Shown: positions 6,545-13,374 of the stretch, in pieces
Position numbering within the stretch: the first letter of the stretch is position 1
How the letters are laid out: every line of letters starts with the position of its first letter
Origin: Micrococcales bacterium UBA3913
GTDB lineage: Bacteria; Actinomycetota; Actinomycetes; Actinomycetales; Microbacteriaceae
Assembly (NCBI GenBank): GCA_002391425.1
Contig: DGEZ01000048.1
Span: 9,399-35,130 of the forward strand
DNA: 25,732 bases
Direction of reading: 5' to 3'
Position numbers and translations under genes: made by a program
Notes under the pieces: model-generated
Databases searched by the model: none
Seen by the model: only the letters and a program-made list of their open reading frames with translations
What the model was told of the DNA's origin: nothing

Positions 6545-7980
6545 GGTCGCGACCCCGGGTCGGGCAGGACGCCGAGCCCCGCGAGTCCGGCGGCAGCGAC
6601 TCGCGCGTCCCTTTCCGGAGGCAGAGGGTGGATGCCCGCGGCTAGCCCATCCCGCTCCGCGAGTACCCAGTCGAGGGCCGAGAGCTGCACGCCGAACGAG
6701 AGATCCATGATCTCGATCGGGTTTCCCTCTCCGGCCGTGCAGTTGATGCACCCACCCCGATCCAGGATCAGCAGCGCACGCCCATCCGGGTAGACAAGAC
6801 GGTCCACAGCCGGAGCCGCCGCTTCCATACGAGCCTCGTCACGCTGACAGGCCTGGTGCCACTGCAGCTCATCGGGGACGCCCCCGGCCACGGCGAACAC
6901 AGTGGAGTCGCGGGCGGACAGCAGCACGTCTGGGGTGATCGTCGCCGGGTACCCGGTCGCCGAGATGACGACCTCGGCGCCAGAAGCGACCGCAGTGCGC
7001 AGATCTGGAGCGACCTGGAGGCCGAAGCTGGCTGCCTGTAGGGCTGCCCTGGGGTCGACGTCCACGACCTCCACCTCCGCCCCCAACGCACGCAGGTGCC
7101 GGGTCACGCCCTGGCCGACTGGGCCGAAACCGGCGACCGCCACTCGGGCGCCGACCACGCTCCAGGAGGGCCTGACCTTCTCCACGAGGTCCAGGATCGT
7201 CGCCACACAAGTCTGTCCGGTGCCGACCGCATTGTCGAACCACGTCTTCGAATGCGCGTCATTCACGGCAACGACCGGGATGCGCACACCCCCGGGTTCG
7301 GCGCGCAGAGCCCGCAACCCGCTGGTCGTCTCCTCCGCAGCCCCGCACAGGAAGTCGAGGGCGCCGGCCAGCCGGTGCGCGCGCCGGATCAGCTTACTGC
7401 CGTCGTCAATCAGGTAGTGGAACTGGCTGCCCAGGAACGCGTCGCAAAGCCGTTGCGCCCGGGATGCGTCGGCGGCAGCATCCGCGTATACAGCGACGCC
7501 CCGTCGCGCCAACTCTGCCGCGATGTCGGCATCCGTTTCCTCCGGCCAGGAGAACACGCTCACCCGCGCCCCCCGCTGCGCCAGGGCCAGAGCCAGTACG
7601 GCGGTCTTGGGTTCGAGCACCAGGCTGATGCCCACGCGCATGCCCTCCAGTGAGGGCAGCTGTGCTGCGAGCGCGCCGGTGACTGGCATCCGTGCGCGCG
7701 CCCAGTCGACGCGCTCGGCGGCGGTCGCTCGTCGCTGGCCACGAAGGTACCCCCGCCCGTCGTGCACAGTAACGCGCTGGTCAGCCGCCGCGGGGCGCTC
7801 CGCGCAGCGCTCCACCCGGCCCCCCATCGCAGCCAGCACCTGCGCCAGGGCGTCTGGGACCGGCCCCTCACCGACGATCACGTGCCGCCGCGCCGCGACG
7901 AGCTGGTTTGTTTCGCGATTGAACTGCCGGAACCGCCGTCCGGCTTCGCGAAGAGCCTGGGCATCCGCGTGTGCGCTCAC
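6541..7980 (-). CDS. S-adenosylhomocysteine hydrolase-like protein, divergent active site
   Basis: This 479-residue protein has the SAHH fold. Family motifs are EETTSGLRALR (216-226), VNDAHSKTWFDN (239-250, retaining the Lys, Asp and Asn of the substrate site), the NAD Rossmann motif VAGFGPVGQG (282-291), VVDVDPRAALQA and GNPIEIMDLSFGVQ (419-432). The last motif and LEPKTA (122-127) place it nearest the archaeal/Thermotoga subtype rather than standard bacterial SAHH. Several signature residues differ: the His before LEPKTA is V121, AGHF is AGGV (G367), the GHP His is N420, and the C-terminal Lys/Tyr tail that reaches the partner subunit's NAD is absent. About 90 extra N-terminal residues contain a second small alpha/beta segment. 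The GTG at 7980 has no ribosome binding site but lies 6 nt after TACGGT, suggesting a leaderless mRNA. The stop overlaps the amidohydrolase start. Confidence 0.82.
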   Translation of the reverse strand: MSAHADAQALREAGRRFRQFNRETNQLVAARRHVIVGEGPVPDALAQVLAAMGGRVERCAERPAAADQRVTVHDGRGYLRGQRRATAAERVDWARARMPVTGALAAQLPSLEGMRVGISLVLEPKTAVLALALAQRGARVSVFSWPEETDADIAAELARRGVAVYADAAADASRAQRLCDAFLGSQFHYLIDDGSKLIRRAHRLAGALDFLCGAAEETTSGLRALRAEPGGVRIPVVAVNDAHSKTWFDNAVGTGQTCVATILDLVEKVRPSWSVVGARVAVAGFGPVGQGVTRHLRALGAEVEVVDVDPRAALQAASFGLQVAPDLRTAVASGAEVVISATGYPATITPDVLLSARDSTVFAVAGGVPDELQWHQACQRDEARMEAAAPAVDRLVYPDGRALLILDRGGCINCTAGEGNPIEIMDLSFGVQLSALDWVLAERDGLAAGIHPLPPERDARVAAAGLAGLGVLPDPGSRP

Positions 7981-8159
7981 GCCACCACCGTAGCAAGCGT
8001 GCAGACATCGGTGCGGCGCGGACACGGATCGGAGTAATGTGGTGCGCTGGGGCTTCTGGCCCCTGTACCGGGCGCGGAGGCCCCACCGCGCAGGGAAGGC
8101 CATCCCGCGGGGCGTCCACGCCGTATTCCTATCGTCGTATGTATCTGTGAGGAGTCGTC

Positions 8160-9398
8160 GTGCGATTGCCATCGTGGGCTCGCGTCGGGTGTGCCCTATT
8201 CGCCATAGGCTGGGGCGGGAACGAATTCACCCCCCTGTTGCTGATGTACCGGGATCTCAATGGCTACTCGGATGCGGTCGTGGACATTCTGCTCGGAGCA
8301 TATGTGCTCGGCATCGCCCCGGGTCTGCTCGTCGGAGGCCCACTGTCCGACCGGTTCGGCCGCCGCCCCCTCCTGCTGCCGTCGCCGCTGCTGGCCGCAG
8401 CCGGGAGCGCGATCCTGGCCCTCGGCGCCCACAGCGTCGCGCTGCTGTTCCTCGGCCGGGTGCTCTCTGGTGTCGGCCTGGGGATCGTGATGGCCGTGGG
8501 CACCAGCTGGGTGAAGGAGCTGTCTAGCCCGCCGTTCGCTCCCGCCGGGGATGCGGGTGCTGGCGCGCGGCGCGCATCCCTGTTCCTGACCATCGGCTTC
8601 GGACTGGGCGCCGCTGTGGCCGGGTTCGCCGCCGAGTGGGGACCCTGGCCGACAGTGACTCCCTACCTGATCAACATCGTGCTGCTGCTGGGCTCCTTCG
8701 TCCTGGTACTGCCCGCAGAAGAGACCCGGCCCTCGGCCCAGGGCCAGCCCGGACGGTACGGGGTCCGCGATCTCGTCCAGGATCTGCGCGTACCCTCGGC
8801 CCTGCACCGTCGCTTCATGTACGTCGTGGTCCCGATGGCTCCGTGGGTGTTCGGCACGGCCGCAAGCGCCTACGCGATTCTGCCCACGTTGATGGCCCCG
8901 GCGGTCGGGGATCTGCGCCTGGCGTACTCGGCGTTCATGTGCCTGGTGGCCCTCAGCTGCGGCGTCGCGATCCAGCCGCTTGCGAAGCTCCTGGACACCC
9001 CGAGGAACTCGATGGCATGTGCCGTGTCGATCACGGTCACCGCGGTCGGGATGCTCGCCGCGGCACTGGCGGCGGTGCTGCTCAACCCGTGGTTTGCGGC
9101 CCTGGCCGCAGCGATCCTGGGCACCGCCTACGGCCTGCTTCTCGTTTCCGGGTTACAGGAGGTTCAGCGCATCGCCGGACCGAGCGACTTGGCCGGTCTG
9201 ACCGCGGTCTACTACAGTCTGAGCTACCTCGGGTTTTTCATCCCCGCCGTCCTGGCGGTGGCCGCCAGCTGGTTCACCTACCCGGTCATGTTCCTGGCCG
9301 GGGCGGTGATTGCGAGCGCATGCCTCGCCGTCATCGTGTGGGCGTGGGCTCGACACTTGCCCGAACCTCCGGGCCCCGAGGTTGCTGCAGGAAGGTGA
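8160..9398 (+). CDS. MFS transporter
   Basis: A 412-residue major facilitator superfamily permease, probably with 12 membrane segments. The GTG at 8160 has GAGGAG 5 nt upstream. Segment one (ARVGCALFAIGWGGNEFTPLL) is followed by the superfamily motif A, GGPLSDRFGRRP, between segments two and three, then SVALLFLGRVLSGVGLGIVMA and paired segments to the end. A short cytoplasmic loop lies near the middle (EETRPSAQGQPGRYG). Resemblance to drug- or sugar-type exporters is only general, and no substrate can be named. The stop is 6 bp from the ybaK-like gene, so they are likely co-transcribed. It is divergent from the SAHH-like gene across 179 bp. Confidence 0.9.
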   Translation: MRLPSWARVGCALFAIGWGGNEFTPLLLMYRDLNGYSDAVVDILLGAYVLGIAPGLLVGGPLSDRFGRRPLLLPSPLLAAAGSAILALGAHSVALLFLGRVLSGVGLGIVMAVGTSWVKELSSPPFAPAGDAGAGARRASLFLTIGFGLGAAVAGFAAEWGPWPTVTPYLINIVLLLGSFVLVLPAEETRPSAQGQPGRYGVRDLVQDLRVPSALHRRFMYVVVPMAPWVFGTAASAYAILPTLMAPAVGDLRLAYSAFMCLVALSCGVAIQPLAKLLDTPRNSMACAVSITVTAVGMLAAALAAVLLNPWFAALAAAILGTAYGLLLVSGLQEVQRIAGPSDLAGLTAVYYSLSYLGFFIPAVLAVAASWFTYPVMFLAGAVIASACLAVIVWAWARHLPEPPGPEVAAGR

Positions 9399-9404
9399 CG
9401 GACA

Positions 9405-9890
9405 GTGGCCCACGAACGTGGAGGAACCCCGGCGACGACGAGTCTGAGCCGGGCTGGCATTCCGTTCACGGTGCACAGCTATACGCACGATCCTGCTGCC
9501 GCAGAGTTCGGCCCGGAGGCGGCCGAGAAGTTGCAGGTGGACCCGGAACGCATCTTCAAGACTCTGGTTGTCGCGGTGGACGACCGCGTCCTCGTCGTCG
9601 GGGTTGTCCCCGTTGCCGCGCGTCTGGATGCGAAGAAGATCGCGCAGGCCGCCCGCGGGAAGCACGCACGGCTGGCGGATCCGCATATCGCTGAGCGGAA
9701 GACGGGGTACATTCTGGGCGGCATCAGCCCCGTGGGGCAGAAGACGAAACTGCAGACTTTCGTCGAGGAGACGGCCCAGGTGTTTGACACGATCTTCGTC
9801 TCCGGGGGCCGCCGTGGGATGGACATCGAGATCCGTCCCGAGGATCTCCTTGCCGCTACGGATGGCGTCTTCGCTGATATCGCCCGATAG
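9405..9890 (+). CDS. ybaK: Cys-tRNA(Pro)/Cys-tRNA(Cys) deacylase, YbaK/EbsC family
   Basis: A 161-residue free-standing editing enzyme that hydrolyses cysteine mischarged on tRNA(Pro). Family features are present in order: GGTPATTSLSRAGIPFTVHSY at the N-terminus, ERIFKTLVV with the conserved Lys, VVGVVPVAARLDAKKIA, and the signature GYILGGISPVGQK, followed by the FVSGGRRGMDIEI strand. Length is normal. The start is GTG at 9405 with GGAAGG 9 nt upstream, overlapping the end of the MFS gene region. It lies 6 bp downstream of the transporter and is convergent with a tetR gene 33 bp away. Confidence 0.93.
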   Translation: MAHERGGTPATTSLSRAGIPFTVHSYTHDPAAAEFGPEAAEKLQVDPERIFKTLVVAVDDRVLVVGVVPVAARLDAKKIAQAARGKHARLADPHIAERKTGYILGGISPVGQKTKLQTFVEETAQVFDTIFVSGGRRGMDIEIRPEDLLAATDGVFADIAR

Positions 9891-9906
9891 GGTGCCTCAG
9901 AACCGC

Positions 9907-9921
9907 CCGCCGTCTTGGCGG
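9907..9921. terminator. Small hairpin between convergent genes
   Basis: CCGCC and GGCGG (9907-9911 and 9917-9921) form a 5-bp stem with a 5-nt loop in the 33-bp gap between the ybaK-like gene and the convergent tetR gene. There is no T-run, so it is at best a weak bidirectional terminator. Confidence 0.25.
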
Positions 9922-9923
9922 AC

Positions 9924-10523
9924 TCAGTGCCCCTCGGTGGCGACGAAACCGCTGTACAGGTCCATGATCTGCGCGGCAAGGTCATCATCCAGCGGCAGGT
10001 GTTCGTACAGCAGACGGAAGTAGATCGGAGCGTAGAGCACGTCCAGGCTCGCCTCGACGTTGATATCCGGACGCACCTCCCCGGTGGTCATTCCGTTGCG
10101 CAGGATCTCGGCTGCGACTTCACGCCGAGGCAGCAACCAGTACTTGCGAAAGGCGTCGCGCAGGCGGGGGTCGGACTCGCTACGCGAGGTGATCGCCCGG
10201 ATAATCGCCCCGGTCTCGTCTTCGCGGTACAGCTCGACGAGGGCCTCGACCTGGTGGAACATCGCGTCCCGCGCGGAGGCCCCGGGAGGGGCTTCAATCG
10301 TCTCATGCGCCTGATCGAGCAGGCCCTCCAGCACAATTGCCCCGGGAGACGACCACCAGCGGTACACCGTCACCTTGCTCACACTGGCGCGAGCGGCAAT
10401 CGCCGTCATAGTTGCGGCGGCGAGGCCACCTTCCTGGACCAGCTCGAGGGCAGCCTTGAGTATGCGAGCCCGCGCCTCTTCGCTACGCGGGCGCCCGCGG
10501 GTGGCAGTGGTCGCCTGAGCCAC
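9924..10523 (-). CDS. TetR/AcrR-family transcriptional regulator
   Basis: A 199-residue DNA-binding repressor of the TetR family. The N-terminal helix-turn-helix reads ARILKAALELVQEGG, then MTAIAARASVSKVTVYRWW, with a basic leader RGRPRSEEAR. The remainder is an all-helical ligand and dimerisation domain ending DLYSGFVATEGH, of the TetR_C type seen with YRWWSSP-containing regulators. GTG at 10523 is preferred because AGGAAGG lies 8 nt upstream; the alternative GTG at 10532 is too close to it. A perfect 14-bp palindrome overlaps the likely promoter (10566-10579), implying autoregulation. Its target genes are unclear; the neighbours are the ybaK-like gene, convergent, and a DUF4916 gene upstream on the same strand. 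Confidence 0.9.
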   Translation of the reverse strand: MAQATTATRGRPRSEEARARILKAALELVQEGGLAAATMTAIAARASVSKVTVYRWWSSPGAIVLEGLLDQAHETIEAPPGASARDAMFHQVEALVELYREDETGAIIRAITSRSESDPRLRDAFRKYWLLPRREVAAEILRNGMTTGEVRPDINVEASLDVLYAPIYFRLLYEHLPLDDDLAAQIMDLYSGFVATEGH

Positions 10524-10565
10524 GATGGACACCTTCCTAATTTCTGAACGGGGTGAACGGAATCA

Positions 10566-10579
10566 GTGTACGCGTACAC
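10566..10579. promoter_or_regulatory. Palindromic operator upstream of tetR
   Basis: GTGTACGCGTACAC is a perfect 14-bp palindrome 43 bp upstream of the tetR start. On the minus strand TACACT (10570-10565) would serve as a -10 box overlapping the palindrome, so binding would block transcription. This is the likely site of the adjacent TetR protein. Confidence 0.6.
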
Positions 10580-10610
10580 GATAGTTTTGGCACATCCCTT
10601 GTCGGCATCC

Positions 10611-11153
10611 TCACTGCGAGATGCCGACCGCCGCCAATGCGCGAGCGACCACCTGGCCGCGCCCGCCCTCCAGATCCGCGAGCACGCTCGGAGACAGCGC
10701 CTCGGGCGGGCTGAGCCAAGACAGCTCGAGGGCGTCCTGGCGCGGGTCGCAGGTGCCCGTCACCGGGACGACGTACACGAGCGATACCGCATGCTGGCGG
10801 GGGTCCACCAGGCCAGACTCGCTCGGCGGCGGGAAATACTCCGCGACGGTCGCCGGCGTGGCCGAGAGCGGAATCTGCGGGAACGCCATCGGGCCGAGGT
10901 CCTTCTCCAGGTGACGCAGCAGCGCATCCCGGACGAGCTCGCCGTGCATCACCCTCCCGGAGACGAGCGTGCGCGTCATTGCCCCGGCGGAGGAGACGCG
11001 CAGGAGCAGCCCCACGTCGGTGACTACCCCCCGGCCATCCACGCGCACGGGCACCGCCTCGACGTAGAGGATCGGCAGCTGTCGACGAACAATGGCGAAG
11101 TCGTCATCAGACAGCCACCCGGAGTCAGGGTCGGGCGTGCCTACGAAGCTCAT
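10611..11153 (-). CDS. DUF4916 family, Nudix-like protein
   Basis: A 180-residue protein of the actinobacterial DUF4916 family, related to Nudix hydrolases. It starts MSFVGTPDPDSGWLSDDDFA and carries the family core QLPILYVEAVPVRVDGRG, VTDVGLLLRV, then SGRVMHGELVRDALLRHLEK and DLGPMAFPQIP. That middle part resembles a Nudix box in which the usual REUXEEXGU is replaced by RHLEKDLG, so pyrophosphatase activity is doubtful. DPRQHAVSLVYVVPVTGTC and DALELSWLSPPEA complete the domain. The ATG at 11153 lies exactly 6 nt after the -10-like CATAAT, suggesting a leaderless transcript. It is divergent from yhhQ. No reaction is known. Confidence 0.82.
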   Translation of the reverse strand: MSFVGTPDPDSGWLSDDDFAIVRRQLPILYVEAVPVRVDGRGVVTDVGLLLRVSSAGAMTRTLVSGRVMHGELVRDALLRHLEKDLGPMAFPQIPLSATPATVAEYFPPPSESGLVDPRQHAVSLVYVVPVTGTCDPRQDALELSWLSPPEALSPSVLADLEGGRGQVVARALAAVGISQ

Positions 11154-11159
11154 GCTCCC

Positions 11160-11165
11160 ATTATG
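11160..11165 (-). promoter_or_regulatory. -10 box of DUF4916 gene (leaderless)
   Basis: The minus-strand hexamer CATAAT at 11165-11160 is followed by six bases and then the ATG at 11153, the spacing expected when transcription starts at the A of the start codon. No good -35 box is seen. Confidence 0.4.
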
Positions 11166-11241
11166 GGGGCAGAAGGCCCGAACCCGCGGCAACCGGGCCG
11201 GGCGAGGCCCGCGTGGGGGCGCACCAGCCGGCAGGCACGGT

Positions 11242-11349
11242 TCCCCAGCACCTGGGGATGCTCGTGACGGCCGCAGAGCACGCAGAGCCCGCAGAGCCCG
11301 ACCGCGCATAGAATAGAGCCCAGCCCGGCAGAGAGGTGACATATCTGCC
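11242..11349 (+). promoter_or_regulatory. Structured leader/promoter region of yhhQ
   Basis: Upstream of yhhQ are, in order: a 7-bp hairpin TCCCCAG-CAC-CTGGGGA (11242-11258); three tandem copies of a 9-mer GCAGAGCMC (11273-11299); a -10-like TAGAAT (11309-11314) without a clear -35; and a 6-bp hairpin GGCAGA/TCTGCC (11327-11332 and 11344-11349). The loop of the last hairpin contains GGTG, which can pair with CACC at 11362-11365 as a pseudoknot, and GAGAG (11331-11335), which can pair with CTCTC (11356-11360) instead. The ribosome binding site GAAGGAG (11371-11377) follows directly. The preQ1-I consensus is not matched; regulation by a queuosine precursor is only a possibility. Confidence 0.35.
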
Positions 11350-11387
11350 CCAGCACTCTCACACCCATTTGAAGGAGCTAGGGACAC

Positions 11388-12104
11388 ATGCGTCACGACA
11401 CCGCAGCCGATGAGGGCACCGTCTTCGCCCAGAGGGGAAGCACCTATTACGCGACGATCGTCGCACTATTCGCCTCCCTGCTGCTCATCTCGAATATCAG
11501 TGCCACCAAGGGCGTTACCTTCGGCCCGGTCGGTGACTTCCCGATCAACACGGATGGCGGATTCCTGCTATTCCCACTGGCCTACGTGCTCGGCGACGTC
11601 CTCAGCGAGGTGTACGGGTTCAAGGCGATGCGCCAGGCAATCGTGCTCGGGTTTGTCGTGGCCATTCTCGGTGCGGTCACCTTCCAGTTCGTCATCGTGC
11701 TGCCTGGGGCGGAGTACTACCAGGGCCAGGAAGCATTCGAGACGGTGCTCGGTCTCGTCCCGCTCATCCTCGTGGCCAGTGTGCTCGGGTTTATTGTCGG
11801 GCAGACGCTGAACTCCCTCATTGTGGTCGCCATGAAGAAACGGACACACGCACACCACCTGTGGGCACGCCTGATGGGGTCCACCGTGGTGGGCGAGCTG
11901 GCGGACACCGTGATCTTCTGCAGCATCGCCGCCCCCGTGATCGGCTTCACCTCAGCTGCGGACTGGCTCAACTACGTCATCCTCGGGTTCCTGTACAAGA
12001 CCGCCGTCGAGGCAGCCATGCTCCCGATCACCTATCCAGTGATCCGGTGGGTGAAACGGCGCGAACCCAGCTATGCGCTGACCGCTGAGGGTGCGTCAGC
12101 GTGA
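11388..12104 (+). CDS. yhhQ: Queuosine precursor transporter, YhhQ/VUT family
   Basis: A 238-residue integral membrane protein of the YhhQ (DUF165, VUT) family, which imports preQ0, preQ1 or queuine for tRNA queuosine synthesis or salvage. About six hydrophobic segments are visible, starting TYYATIVALFASLLLISNISATKG, with family hallmarks LFPLAYVLGDVLSEVYGFK and LGFIVGQTLNSLIVV, then GSTVVGELADTVIFCSIA and LYKTAVEAAMLPITYPVIRWVK. ATG at 11388 has GAAGGAG upstream. Its stop overlaps the stop of the convergent tgt gene by 9 bp, and the two encode transport and insertion steps of the same modification. The leader contains hairpins that could be regulatory. Confidence 0.93.
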   Translation: MRHDTAADEGTVFAQRGSTYYATIVALFASLLLISNISATKGVTFGPVGDFPINTDGGFLLFPLAYVLGDVLSEVYGFKAMRQAIVLGFVVAILGAVTFQFVIVLPGAEYYQGQEAFETVLGLVPLILVASVLGFIVGQTLNSLIVVAMKKRTHAHHLWARLMGSTVVGELADTVIFCSIAAPVIGFTSAADWLNYVILGFLYKTAVEAAMLPITYPVIRWVKRREPSYALTAEGASA

Positions 12105-13328
12105 CCACCTGCCGAGGAAGTCGGCCTTGAACTCTGCATAGTACCCGCCGTCGATCGCATCACGGATGTTGTCGACCAGACGCACCGTGAACCGCTCGTT
12201 GTGGATCGTCGCGAGCGTCGCCGAGAGGATCTCCTTCGCTTTGAACAAGTGGTGCAGGTACGCGCGCGTGTAGTGCGTGCACGTATAGCAGTCGCATCCC
12301 TGCTCCAGCGGGATGAACGCGCGTCGGTTTTCGGAGCGTGTCACGTTGTAGCGGCCCGTCGCCGTGTAGATGGCCGCGTTTCGGGCCACACGCGATGGGT
12401 TCACGCAGTCGAAGGTGTCGGCTCCGGCCTCGATCGCTGCGAAGAAGTCCTCCGGCTCGCTGATGCCAAGCAGGTGGCGCGGCCGGTCCTCGGGCAGCAA
12501 CGCGGTCATCCACGCAACGATCTGCCCCATGCGCTGCTTCTCCAGCGCACCGCCCAAACCGTAGCCGTCGAACTCCATGGCGCCCAGATCGCGCGCGGCT
12601 TTCTGACGCAAGTCCTCGTAGTTCGCCCCCTGCAGCACCCCGAACAGTGCCTGGTACGGGCGGTGGGCACGTTCCTCAGTCAGGCGTGCGTGCTCATCCA
12701 GGCAGCGCACCGCCCAGCGGCGGGTTCGCTCCAGAGAGGTCTCCTGGTACTCACGGGTGTTCTTGAGCGTAGTGAGCTCGTCGAAGGCGAACATGATGTC
12801 CGCACCGAGCCGATGCTGGATGCCCATCGACACCTCCGGGGTAAACCGGTGCGTGCTGCCATCCAGGTGTGACCGGAACGTGACGCCGTCCTCGTCCACC
12901 CGGGCCAGACGCTCCCGGCCCTCGGCGATCACCTCGTCGTCCTGACTATCCGGATCGAGGGACAGGACTTTCTTGAACCCCACACCCAAGCTCATCACCT
13001 GGAACCCCCCGCTATCCGTGAAGGTAGGCCCGCCCCAGTTCATGAAAGCCCCGAGGCCGCCGGCGGCCTCGACGATGTCGTCGCCCGGCTGCAGGTACAA
13101 GTGGTACGCGTTCGCCAGGAGAGCCTGCGCGCCCAGTGCCGTCATCGTCTCCGGAAGCACAGCCTTGACAGTCGCCTTCGTTCCGACGGGGATGAAGGCC
13201 GGGGTGCGTATGGCGCCGTGGGGAGTCTGGATCACTCCCGTGCGCCCGAGCGGACCCCACTGCCCGGAATCCAGGCGCGTGGTTACTGTGAAGCCGAAGT
13301 CGGTTCGGTCAGCCGTTGCCTGAGTCAC
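12096..13328 (-). CDS. tgt: tRNA-guanine(34) transglycosylase, actinobacterial type
   Basis: This enzyme exchanges guanine-34 in GUN-anticodon tRNAs for a queuosine base. The 410-residue product has the substrate-site Asp/Ser in TDSGGFQ (D105, S106), D183 in AFDEL, Q233 in VLQGAN, the nucleophile D307 in FDCVNPSR, and the zinc site C345, C347, C350 (CDCYTC) with H376. The specificity loop GLAVGE of preQ1 enzymes reads G257-L-G-G-A-L here, placing Gly at the Val233 (Zymomonas numbering) position, as in queuine-using eukaryotic enzymes; the Cys158 position is L185. This is shared by actinobacterial relatives as I recall them. The start is GTG at 13328; an in-frame ATG at 13346 would add six residues. 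It lies 46 bp downstream of the ABC permease on the same strand. Confidence 0.95.
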   Translation of the reverse strand: MTQATADRTDFGFTVTTRLDSGQWGPLGRTGVIQTPHGAIRTPAFIPVGTKATVKAVLPETMTALGAQALLANAYHLYLQPGDDIVEAAGGLGAFMNWGGPTFTDSGGFQVMSLGVGFKKVLSLDPDSQDDEVIAEGRERLARVDEDGVTFRSHLDGSTHRFTPEVSMGIQHRLGADIMFAFDELTTLKNTREYQETSLERTRRWAVRCLDEHARLTEERAHRPYQALFGVLQGANYEDLRQKAARDLGAMEFDGYGLGGALEKQRMGQIVAWMTALLPEDRPRHLLGISEPEDFFAAIEAGADTFDCVNPSRVARNAAIYTATGRYNVTRSENRRAFIPLEQGCDCYTCTHYTRAYLHHLFKAKEILSATLATIHNERFTVRLVDNIRDAIDGGYYAEFKADFLGRWSR

Positions 13329-13374
13329 CACACCATCCAACCACACCCGCTGGTCTCAGACGGACGCAGCAGCC

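Noticed and set aside
8636..9694. Plus-strand open frame of about 350 codons overlapping the MFS and ybaK-like genes
   Set aside because: It is an Arg/Gly-rich out-of-frame translation of two clear genes.
11326..11387. Classical preQ1-I riboswitch before yhhQ
   Set aside because: The stem-loop lacks the conserved loop and A-rich tail of preQ1-I; only a generic structured leader can be claimed.
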